Origin: Thozetella sp. PMI_491
Lineage: Eukaryota; Ascomycota; Sordariomycetes; Chaetosphaeriales; Chaetosphaeriaceae
Assembly: GCA_021432635.1 (NCBI GenBank)
Contig: MU270031.1
Span: forward strand, 312,118-376,117
Reading direction: 5' to 3'
Length of the DNA: 64,000 nt
In this document: positions 23,699 through 34,468 of the stretch, piece after piece
How the letters are laid out: each line of letters opens with the position of its first letter
How positions within the stretch are numbered: position 1 is the first letter of the stretch
The notes under the pieces: model-generated
Seen by the model: the letters and a program-made list of their open reading frames with translations, nothing else
Databases searched by the model: none
Told to the model about the DNA's origin: nothing
Translations under genes and position numbers: made by a program

Positions 23699-26600
23699 TT
23701 AGACGTCAGTCATCTCGGTATCCATGTCGTGCTGGACAAGTGATCCAGCCGAGATAGCGGCCTTGGGCTTGTAGACCTGGTGACCGAGGCTGCCCCAGTT
23801 GCCTTCGTACACAGCGGCCCCAGCAAGGCGGCGGTTGGAAACCCACATGAGGGGCGCCTCCTTGAGCAAATCGGCGGCAGAAGGGCGGTTGGCAGGGTTG
23901 GGTTTAAGCATCCACCGGACGATGCCGTCGAGCGAGTTGACGTGAAGTGCATCCAACATCCACTTCGGGGGGTCCGAGGCGTTCGCGAAGGGGTTTGACT
24001 CCCGTGTGCCGAACAGGTTGCTCGCATTGTGCGTCTTCTCGATGAGCTCAAAGGGGAAGCCACGCTGGGCATCGTCCTCCGAGTTCATGCCAACCGGGAC
24101 ATTCTCGTCCTCGAAAAGAGGTGATGTCTTCGGGTCCGAGGGAATTGGCGTGCCGGTGGGATCACGGGAGACGTATACCCATTGGGGGCTGGTGAGCGGT
24201 CCAACGGCAGAGAGGTCGCCGCTGCGAAGGGCCTGCCAAGCCGGGCCATTGTCCGGGAGGAAGACGTTGCACGCCATCTCCAGGATGATGAGGCCGAGTG
24301 AGAATATGTCGGCCGGCTTGTCGAAGTGGCCGCTCAGGATCTCGGGACCGATATACTCTCGGTCCCCCTCACCCTCAATGCCCTTCGCCGCGGGCCACCG
24401 AGTGGCCATGCCAAAATCTGCAATCTTGAGGTATCCCTCGCGATTGATGAGGATGTTGGCGGGCTTGATGTCCAGATGGATGATATTTGCGGCGTGGATC
24501 GCCATCAGGCCCTATGAGACGTTAGCAGCGGCCAAAGTAGCATTAAGGTAAGGAGGGAACGGCCAATCTTACCTCGCACGCCTCAATGAGTATCTTCCAA
24601 ATTCGGAAGTCGTCGATGCGCCCACAGTTTCCTGCCCTCTTCAGGAACTGCTCGAGGCTGCCTTCTTCGCAGAACTCCGTCATGATGTAGAGAAAGTCAT
24701 AGTTATCCCAGCTACGGATAAAGCGTACGACCTTGTCGCTATGGCGAAGATCATTGAGGATCTCGACCTCTTGCCATCGAGCGCGCCGAAGACGAGCGCT
24801 GTTTGGAGGCAGACGAATTTTCTTGACCGCATACACAGCTGTCTGTACTGGGGACCGCGGAGAACGCCAGCTAGGGGTCGAGAAGCCATTGAACGTGGCG
24901 GAGCGGGTGGGAGAAGGTTTCTCTGAGACGCGGTAGACGGTTGAGAACTCGCCAGTGCCGATAATATCGGCCTTGTCAAAGAACTTGAGAAGATCCTCGT
25001 CCACGTCGGCCGGAGACTGACGGTTGTTAGGGGTCATGCTTAGGCGACGATCCGCTCCGCCCAGAGCCAAGAACACCTCACGCCCCTCCATTGTGGGAGT
25101 AGCCGGGGGGAAGCTGGGCCGCCGATCCGTCTTGGTAATCGGCTTCTTCGTGTCTGGGTGGTTAGAGATGAAGAGGCGGCTGGCATCGGGAGGCGCCATG
25201 CTCTCCTGCGGAGTCTGGGGGAACAAGCTGTCTTCGTTGGAGACGTGCTCCAGAGGGCTCGCTATATCGGGATCGCCTGCCTTAGTCAACACGTTCTTCA
25301 GGGGCCTGATGGCCAGCGGCGCAACCAAGGGGGTAGTGGTCAGTCTAGCCGGCATCGCTGCGGGAGTCGCGAGCGATTCACGCCGGGTTCGCGACCGAGA
25401 GTGAGGCAACGTCAGCATCAAGCACGGCGAGGTAGCCACGTCGCCTGAAGCAGCTCGTGGATCGCGGCTAATAGATGCGTTGTCCTCCTCTACCTCGGGG
25501 AGAGACGCAAGCAGAGAGAGGCTCAACTTACAACTGGGGCTGGATGAGTCTTTCTTGTCAAATCCAACCGACAAGGGGGAAGTGCCCTTCTTGGCTTGGC
25601 CGGCCATGACGGACTTCCTGAAGAGATTCTTGGTGGGCGTAGGGGGTGGCATTTCCTGTGCATCAGCATCCTCGAGCCCGTCGACGCTAAAGACGCTGCT
25701 CTTGCGGCCATGAGACACGGCATTGGGTCGGAAGAGCAAGTCGCCGGTGATGTCTCCATTGCGCTTTGTGACCGAGCCGAAGGGGGTCGTGGGGCTACCA
25801 AACGAAGGACGGGAAGACCGCCGTCCGCTCCCTGGGTGCGGGGGATAAGTGGCGGAAGGGTATGACTGCTTCTTGCAGGGAGTATCCGGCATGACAAAGG
25901 CCGGTTTCGATGATGGGAATTTGTTGCTGTTTGGGGGTCCCTGCTCGGGGTTGCGGTTCATCTTGGACACCAGACCGGTCGACATGAAAGCGCCCTGGTA
26001 CGGCTTGGCGTGCTTGTACGCGGGGGTCGCCACGGCCGGGTCCAGAGGGTTGGGGGGTCGCGTGGCACCAGCGGGAAGCGACTTGGCAAAGTTGAGCGGG
26101 GCCCGTGGCTTCTCGCCGAACTGGACGGGCACATGAGTTGGCGTATCATCCTGAAGGCTCGCGGCGCTCGAAGAGGACTGGGTTATAGCCCGAGAGAGTG
26201 GGTGCGGTTGATGGGTGGTGCGCGTCATGGGATGAGCGGACGGGTTGGGCAGCGGGCCCGGGGTGAAAGGGCTTGCGCGCTCCGGCTCGAGGGGGACGTA
26301 TTGATCCAGGGAAAGCCGCGGCCGGAAGCGCGAGTTGGGTGTCGACGCTTCCTGGTTCGTGAACTGAGCTAGCTGCTTCTCGCCAGCACGACGGCCCCAT
26401 GATGACCGATTCGGGGTACCGTCATGGCGCTGTTGCAACGTGCTCTTTCGAAGAGAGGTAGAGCGGCGAGTCATAGCCGGGGTGGGGGAAGGGATGGGCT
26501 CGCGGAAAGCTGGTGCCGTCGAACCACTCAGCTGGTACTCTTGGTTCATCTCTTCCTGGGCCTCGCTGCTCTGGGTGGAGGCAGGCGGATGGTCGAAGAT

Positions 26601-27506
26601 GTTGAAGTCGCTTCCCAAGCTGGAAATACCGTGCAGCGAGCGGCGCTTGGCCACCGGGCTGCCCAGGCTAGCTTGATCGAGATTCATGATGGCGTCGCTG
26701 CGTTTCAGCGGGCTGACTGTATTTGAAGGGAAATCGCCATTCAGGTCGAGAAGCCGGGAGATTCCGTACTTTGAGGAGCCGGAAACGTCAAGGTGCATCG
26801 AGTGACGCGAGGGCTTCTCGAGGTTGCGACGCGAAGTTGGGCTCAAGGCAAGGGCAAGGGCAAACTCGTTAAAGTTCTCTTGGCCTTGGCCCTTGGGTGA
26901 GGAGATGGTCGCAGGCGGCGCGTTTCCGGAATCGCTTGAGGCCCCAAATACTCGTTTGAGTGGGCTCTTGGGCGAAACCCGAGTGCGGGAGAGCGGTCGT
27001 GTAACTATTCCCTTGGGTCTCGCAGATCGAACCGAGAGTTTGAGGCTAGATCTGAGAGGTGTTGATGTTGATGTTGACGAGGTTTGAGGTGAGAAGAAGT
27101 TGGAGGGGTTCAGAACTTTTGAGGACGTTAAATTTTCAAAAAAGCGGCCGGATGATGTCGTCGCCCCTCGCTCCGGCCACGCGGCTGGCGTTGTGGCTGC
27201 GCCGGCGGGTCCGCCTGCACCATCAAAGAGCGGATCTCGCGATGATGTCGTCGTCTGCCCAGCCAGGCCGCCCTCAAACGCAACTTGCGGTGTGGCTGCG
27301 GCGACGGATCCGTCTCGGGCTGAGGCGGCAGGGGCCGTGGGTGTAGTGGTCCCTGAGCCCGCCGAGGCACCCGAGAGGTTAAATTTGGATGGCGATCTTG
27401 ACAATGATCTCCGGAGGGATCTGACAGCGGCCGTCATGTCGACATGGTGAGCATGCGTAGGTGACGGGAGGGTGAGAGTACCCCCACTGCCGTTCGAGTA
27501 GGTCAT
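23699..27506 (-). CDS. WEE1: WEE1-type mitosis inhibitor kinase
   Basis: Dual-specificity-type kinase that restrains mitotic entry by phosphorylating the tyrosine of CDK1. Exons 27506-24573 and 24511-23699 give 1,248 residues, as expected for fungal Wee1 with a long N-terminal regulatory region rich in Ser/Pro sites. The kinase domain starts near residue 845: glycine loop IGTGEFSTVYRV, lysine in YAVKKI, catalytic loop HLDIKPANI (Leu in place of Arg of HRD, as in Wee1/Myt1), DFGMA, and the Wee1-specific activation segment EGDREYIGPE. The last replaces the usual APE and is diagnostic. The intron lies between EACE and GLMAIHAANIIH. An upstream leader exon (27623-27601) spliced from donor 27600 to acceptor 27529 would join in frame and add 13 residues (MLDIGPGQPAGCT...), so the true start is either 27506 or 27623. 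Confidence 0.95.
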
Positions 27507-29809
27507 GGTGAATGTGCAACCAGCCGGTCTGACCAGGAAGATAAGGCAGAAGGGTTGCCTAGGAGGAGGGCCGAGGAAATCTCAGCGGTGGGTTACTTAC
27601 TGACCCGGCCCAATGTCGAGCATCAAGCAGTAATCGCAGGCCCCAGGCGGGTCGCGACTCTTTTAGACTTGGGGAGTAGCGGATTGACGTGCGCGTAATT
27701 CTCAGCGCGGGAGTCGGTATGGTAGGGGTTGCGAGAGGACAAAGATGCTCTCGCGCGGGTATATAGGAAATGATACGCAGTGAAGCAGGCAAGGAGGTGG
27801 TGTGATGAAGGGCGCGATCGTCTCACAGAGGCGAGTGGCGGGGTAGAGAAGTGAATCAGAGGTCGGCAGGTTGCGTCCGTTGATGAGAGTGTAAAAGATG
27901 TGCGCTGTGAACCCAAGCACAAGGCAGTAGTGACCAAGAGGACAGTCGAGGTGGTGAATCAAGTCGGGACCATTTTCAGTGTCCTCCAGCTCTCGGTGGT
28001 GCCTTCCCCGTCGGTGCGCAAGTCGTCGATCACCCAAACAGATGCGTCAGCCTTCGTTATCCAAGCACCATGTCTCCCCCGTACAGTCTTCCGAGTGGTG
28101 ACGTCGAGGTCAGCTGTGTCGGCACAGCGGCTGGATCACTATGCTCGGCAGATGGTGGTGGCGCCAAAAAAATTCCCCCAGAGTCGTCCGATCACCAAGC
28201 GCGAAACCCTAGTAGGCGTGGGTATGTTATCGCCGATGCCAACAAGGTCGGGAAAGCGGAATGGCTCAGAAATCCTGGGCAAGGCGAGTTGGCAATGGCG
28301 GCGCGAGCGAGCGCACTGGGGAAGCGGTCGGTCTGGTTGGGGAGGAGAGGGACTGGCGAAGTGGGAAAGTTGGCAAAAGCAGACGAGTCCACGGCGGAGA
28401 GGATATGACAAGGCGATCGAAGATCCAGTCATGCCGCGAAAAGAGTTGGGACACCAGTTGTTTACAAGAACGCGACGCGTGGTGAATCAGTCCGTGCACG
28501 GAATGGGCCCAGGGGCCACCCTAGTCCGCGCTAGCGCAACGCTAGGGAAGGCGTGGACCAGGGGCCGCCATTGTGGCGGTCACGAGCCGTGACATCCGTC
28601 ACTTCCCCGAAGTTCACCAGTTCCGGCCTGTCTTGTCTTCAGTTCCTCGTTTCTTTCCAAGCCATCGACATTACCGGAAGGAGCAGTGCAAATCCATTCC
28701 ACCATCCCCAGATGTGGTGGTCTTTCAGACGCCTCTCTCAGGCAAGGAGTTAGCCCTTTGGTCCCTCTCCCGGGACCCTCGGCTAAGTTTCTCTCTTTTT
28801 CCCCCTCTCTCCTTCTTTCTCTCTTCACCGCACTTTCTGCAAGGCCGCCAGCCTGCAGAGTCACGAGAGTACATCAGGTACGACACGGTGTAGGGTTCCA
28901 TCGAGGCGATTCCGGCGTAGTGGCCGCAGGTCTGCTGGAACCTGGCAAGCTTGGGTCGATCATCAACGCTGCCGAGGATCCAATCAATCCCTTGCAAGCG
29001 TGTCAGGGGCCTGTCGTTTTTTTTTTTCTGGCGCGTCCCTTACACGTCTACCCACTTGGCCGGGGCTACCCAGCTTTCGTCCCATCTTTTGACGCTGGCT
29101 TGGCTGGCTGGCACAAGCTCGGTTTCTTGGTTCAGTTCTGAACCAATCTCTCTCTCTCCAAGCGACTGCTGCATATTCTCCCATGCATTCGTATGCACGA
29201 ACGCCGCTTCTATATTTCCGATGATTGAAACATTCCCACTCCCGCGGCTTCCCCCCGTCACCACCCGGAGGACCCTGGTAGGAGTCCCTGGATCGACGGT
29301 GCCCGGATCGTCTGCTCCTCGCTGGCTGCTGACGTACCTCGTACGGACTGCCGTGACTGCGCAGAGAGATGGACTGCGCATCCTTTACCCTCCGGGCCAC
29401 CAAGCCCAAACCACCCCGCTGTGGACAGGTCAACCCGGTGGCGACACATCTTTGCCCCCCGAAGATCAAAACAAAGCCCCGCGTCATAAGCCCATAGTGC
29501 CATGTTGATATATCAACAAAGCTCTTGCCCATGCTTGCCGTGCCCCGTATTAGAATTGGGAGGATGCCCAATAATTGGCCGTAATATTGCGAATTCATGC
29601 TGTTTGCCAGGGCCCACACTCGCTTCATCGGTTGGGTCCACCGAAAGAATCCGCCCCGTCTGCCCGGGCCATCCCTGAAGAATTACGTCTCTGCGATGTC
29701 GAAACAGACGGGAAGCAGTGGCCCTTTGCCCCCCCGCGGGGGAGGGGGTTCCCTCGCGATAAAGATTGCGGCATTTGAAGAGGGGTTGAGACAGAAGACG
29801 AAAAAAAAA
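27507..29809. other. WEE1 upstream region, gene-poor
   Basis: Begins with a probable WEE1 leader intron (27600-27529, donor GTAAGTAA). The longest plus-strand frame (27900-28592) lacks an ATG start and any domain. A pyrimidine-rich block at about 28780-28845 resembles a leader. I see no further gene up to the assembly gap. Confidence 0.5.
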
Positions 29810-29819
29810 NNNNNNNNNN
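29810..29819. other. Assembly gap (10 N) inside an A homopolymer
   Basis: Ten ambiguous bases are flanked by 9 A on the left and 23 A on the right. The gap is therefore probably an unresolved poly-A run or a join between contigs, and the true distance across it is unknown. Confidence 0.98.
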
Positions 29820-30777
29820 AAAAAAAAAAAAAAAAAAAAAAACAATGCTGGCCGCAATGTGGACGCAAGGTCTGGGAGGGGACGCGGGGCCTTCTGGAGA
29901 CAAATAACAAGACACATGGGTCCGAGTATTATCGGACAGCCCGCGCCCCAAGACACGGCGAGGGTCGAGGGAAACAGAGAAGAAGAGGAGCCGGAGCAGG
30001 AACCACCAGGAACATCGCCCAGCAAATCCACATTCTTTCGTTTTCGGAGCTCCCGCCCGGCCGGACTGACCCCTTTACGGAGAACAAACTGCCCAACGTA
30101 GTACACACACTACACACCTCTGTCTATGTCGCCGGTGCTATAGCCACTTGGATCCTATTCCTACTCCTACGGGCACGTAAACAAACAGTACGTCGCGGGT
30201 TCCAGCTCACGCCAGATCCCCAGAGGTCTAGATCCGGTGCAAAGCCACAGCTATGAGAAACGCCTTGAGGCATCAACGCTAAAAGCTGGCTAGGAGGCCC
30301 AACCAAAAACTCATCGCCGGTCCTCTTGGCAGCTGTCCAAAGCGAAAGCTGTGGCCACGTCAGGGTCTTTGGGCAGTTAGCTGCCGTAGGCCCCGAGTGT
30401 GGCAAGGTGGCCATTGCGGTCCCCCAGCCTAAGTTAGCGGCTGACGGGACCAGGCATGCGTTCTGTGCTACAGTAATGATTGGTGCCTATCTATGCTAGG
30501 CACTGTGCTACCTACTAGGCTTCAGCGCACTAGGCTGTGTTTTCTTTTTTTTTTTAAACTTTCGTCCATTAGATCCTATCCTAAGGCTTCCGATGCGCCC
30601 ACTTCCAAATGGTACACAGTATACGATGCTCCGCCCCGCCCGGCTGGCTTCGATATACGAGCCCCGGCCGAGCGAATGAGATGAGGGTATCACTCAGAGA
30701 ACCGCAAGCTACCGATCCGAACTCCCGCCTAATGTCTCTGGTTGCTATTTTTTGCCGCTCTCCACATCCACCTTTCC
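29820..30777. other. MED1 3' flank
   Basis: Just under 1 kb between the assembly gap and the MED1 stop codon. No gene recognised. It includes a T-run (30542-30555) and short direct and inverted motifs built on CTAGGC/GCCTA near 30487-30535. Confidence 0.55.
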
Positions 30778-32867
30778 TCATGCCCATCTGGTCCGTAAGA
30801 ATTCGCACCACTTGCCGATGTGCTCAAAGGTCTCCAGTAGCTTGCCAATGTCCTCGGCAGTGCGATGTCTGCCATTCGGGGCTACGCCGTTGCTCTCGTC
30901 GAGCACGTCTTGGGACTCGACGTGCACCTGGCCGTTTTCGCGGATCTCGAGGTTGACGGTGGCCGTCCGGGTCTGGAACGGAAAAACGACTTGTAGGCGC
31001 GGGACGTGATGTAAGGTAAGTGTGACGTCCACCTTAAGCGGGTTCTCCGCACTAGAAACCTCGGCATCGCCGGTCGGGACGTCTCTGTTTGCTTGCTCCA
31101 TGAAGGCGGCAAAATCATCTCGGACCGTATTGGTCTGCTTAGTTGCTGAAACGGACGGGGCACTATGGGTTAAGGGATGCTCGGGAGGGTCGGGCTTGTC
31201 GCCAAAGCTGTTCTCCAAGATAGTAGAGAGGAGTGCATATTGGCGCAGGGTCGGAATCATGTTGATGAGAAGCCGCGGGTGGGAGAACGTGATCTCCTTC
31301 AAGGTCCCGCCCCAAGCAGGTTTGTGGATGTATAGCGTGTTGGCGTGGTGTCTTAGCGACCCCTTTGTCTCACCCTGGGCCACAAACTCGACCTTCTTAT
31401 TAACTGCAATCTCCCGGGGGTCGCCGGGCATGTGAACCACCCCTGGAGCACTGGGGAAGAGTATCATGTCGTACGTCTGGGTGGCATGCGCTTGGTTGGA
31501 GCCGGGATCAATCACCCCTAGTCCCATCTGCAGGAGGCTGTTCCACACGACGTCCTCCACAACTAAAGGGGGGTCGAGAGTGACCACGAAGCCAGCCTCG
31601 GGCAGTCTTGGCCCGAGCAGAGCCGAGTCAGCCGGGATCGCCTCATTGTCCTTCTCATGGTCCAGGGGCGGAAGCAGTGTGCTCTCTGGCTCCTCCCAGC
31701 TGAGTAAACCCGGCATCTTCTCGATCTCTGCCGCGATCCATCGGTCTGATATCCGAACCGGCGTGGTTGTTAAGTCTCTCAGGGGTCCACAGCCAACGAG
31801 CAGCGCCCATGTCTTCTCGGTTTCTTCAACGTAGTCGGCAAGCTCCGGAGGGGGAACTCGCCACAGGTGCTTCTCTTTCCAGTACTCTAGGCCAAATCCA
31901 ACTCGACCGCGGGCATCCATGACTGGCTGCCCGCTCTTAGTGCACAAGACGAGATTCCTGAGATAATTGTCGTCTTTTCCGGTCAGCGCCGGGTCTTCTC
32001 GCGCCTTCTGAAGCTCCCAATGGTGCAGCCTAGACAAGCTCTCGTAGATGCCAGCAACCGCTTCGTACAAGTTGAGTCCAGGGATAACGCTCAGTTTGTC
32101 CAGGACGGCCACGCGCTCGAGGTTGGCGGCAAACTTGTCCAGGCGCTTGGTCAGCGGCATCTGGCCTGGGGCCAATTTCAGGTCGCCGTAGAGGATTTCG
32201 CCGGCCTTCGACGCATGCTTATTGACCATCTCTGCGGAGTCGGGAAAGTTCAACGAAACGGACTGAACGATGTGACTATGGAGGACGATGATGAGCTCAA
32301 GGGCCGAGCCAGCCACGATGAGCGTCTTCTTAGCCTCGTTTTCGATGTCGTTGTCCCACATGCACTCGAGGTGGACTCGCTTTATCAACCTCTCCAGGCC
32401 CTCTTCGCTAACCACGCCCTTGCTCCGCTGTCCTCGTCGTTAGCATACTAGGCAGAGGACCATGAGGAAGCGCGCTCCGGGCGTACATTTAGGACTTCGA
32501 TGACATATTCAAACCTCTTCAGCTTGTCGTCTTCTGTGTTCCGGCCCAGAGCGCCGAGGCCGAGCGCGCCTACATTGACATTGTCTAGGCCAAGGTCCAC
32601 GCCCAGGTTGAGAGCACCAAAGGCAGCCGCGGCCGACGGACTGTCAAAATTCATGGGCGCATTGGATTGATGTCCGAGAGTGGCGCTCGTAGCCGGAGAT
32701 TTCTTGACCTGCTGCGGTGACGACTTCGGGCCGTGAGGTGAGAAGGCGGCGTGGGCCGCCGAGAAGGGTGTCGACACCGGGGGTGTTGCGACGGCACCGT
32801 GCTGAGATTGCGACGGTGTTTTGCCCTGCTGGGAGAGGCCATGCTTCATGGGGGTTGGGGTCGCCAT
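30778..32867 (-). CDS. MED1: Mediator complex subunit 1 (fungal Med1)
   Basis: Component of the Mediator middle module, which links activators to RNA polymerase II. Exons are 32867-32487 and 32427-30778 (676 residues). The junction restores ...KRFEYVIEVLN-RSKGVVSEEGLERLIKR. The intron carries a consensus GCTAAC branch site. The N-terminal 90 residues are Ser/Pro/Gln-rich and disordered. From about residue 105 the sequence matches the fungal Med1 domain (PF10744): GLERLIKRVHLECMW, KTLIVAGSALELIIVL, KFAANLERVAVLDKLSVIPGLNLYEA and GRVGFGLEYWKEKHLW. The short C-terminal domain ends RTRWA. Recognition rests on these blocks and on the typical length. The start was chosen as the first ATG; the longer open frame starts with a non-ATG codon. 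Confidence 0.9.
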
Positions 32868-34468
32868 CACCAAATTCTATCTAATGGGACCTGGATGATG
32901 GGAGGTAGAGGACTGCGAGACGGAGGTGAATATCAGGCTGCTGGAATCCTGCAGCCGTTTCCTCGAGCTCAAAAAACCTGGTGGCCGGATGGAGGAGCTC
33001 CCCGAAACAGAGTAAATGCCGTGGCCATAGGACACGGGGCGTTGCACAGCAATTATTAAGGCTCGGCTAGCTATTTGCCATCGAGCCTTTGCTTCCTTTG
33101 AATGCGTCGGTAGAAATGGCGTGGATTGTCGTCTGGGAAAGATGCCAATTGTCGCGATACGGAGGTCCTGAGCTCGGTTTGAACGCGTCTGGCAAGTGGG
33201 CAAGCAGCCTACGTAGTACCAACGTTAGACGCTCGGGCCACTAATAGTGGGGCCTCACAACCGTCAAGCGGCTCAACTACTCAGATCTCAACTGTAATTG
33301 TTACGTTGCTGTGGTATTATTGCACAGTTTCGACCATTGAAACTGGTGATTCTGTAATCCCGTGGCTTCATACTTCCGTGGATTTCCCCTGATCTTTAGT
33401 ACTAAGTCCCATGTACATCGCCCGATGTACATTGTAGATACCTCCAGGTTGGCCGTCTACGAAGCAACACTTACTTGTTCACGAGAAGGTACATGGCATG
33501 ATATTATTTCTCCTACTCTAGGTCGTTTCCTCTGGTTTTTTTTTCTCATTTCTGTTGTTCTAGTCGCTGAACGAGTATCGCAAAGCCATATATTGGTTCC
33601 CTTAATAGAAGGAAACCTAAGACTACATAGAAAACAAGCGTAGACTTTCGATGTCTGCACTACTTGGGAACATCATGTATTGTCAAGTTCAGCTCGCATG
33701 TGTTCTTTTCTAGACGAACTGGAAGCATTCTTGATGCTTGGTCCATAGCCTTGCCAAGTTAGTTTGATTAACCCTCGTCGGGGTACGCTGAGAACCAGGA
33801 ATCGTCATCTGTACCACCTACACAAATACCCATGGCTTGAACCATCTCTCCCTTTTCTAACTTGATAATACTTAATCTGTGAACACAACAAGGGTAACTA
33901 TCTAGTCTATATATTCTCTCTTCGGCAAAACCTAAACCGTGATTTCACTTATTTCACTTGAAGATATGAAGAATGCCCCTATTTCTTGGGATAACTTTAC
34001 ATTTGATGAATAGTTCAGAAGCTACCAACATATTAGCTAACCGAGACCGAGATCAACGTACCCCGTTACCAAGAAGAGGTGAGCAATCTAGTCCTGCTGT
34101 CAAACCCGACAGGCGAGGCTGCCTTGGAACGTCTTTAGCTCTAGATTCATTGAACCCTTCCTAATTCGAGCTAGAAGACTTCACGTGCCTAGTGCGAATG
34201 ATTGACACAAGAAGTCGGGCAGCTAAGCTTGCCCACTCGGGTAACACGAGATAGCAAGGCTTCAAGTGAATTCACTGGCCATACGTAGCCCGGGGAGATA
34301 GGTTGAAGTAATATTTTGTAGTTCCTAATGCTAGCCCAGCGATCGTTCCCAATTACAAGTCATTTGCTTACGCCCATTGCCCAACGCCGTTTCCAGATAC
34401 CCACCATACATGTACACACCATTCACTACTGTGCATCCTGTAGCACATGTATACAACAAAGATCCACC
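32868..34468. other. MED1 promoter and AT-richer island
   Basis: 1.6 kb between MED1 and the 3' end of MRC1. From about 33,240 to 34,400 the base composition is clearly more AT-rich than anywhere else in the window, and the change in texture is abrupt next to MED1. No gene, tRNA or recognisable protein fragment was found on either strand. Candidates are a nuclear copy of organellar DNA, another foreign insertion or a decayed repeat. See the finding on this island. Confidence 0.6.

Noticed and set aside
27900-28592. 230-codon open frame on the plus strand upstream of WEE1
   Set aside because: It has no ATG start, no domain and typical shadow-frame composition; it overlaps sequence that more likely belongs to the WEE1 leader.
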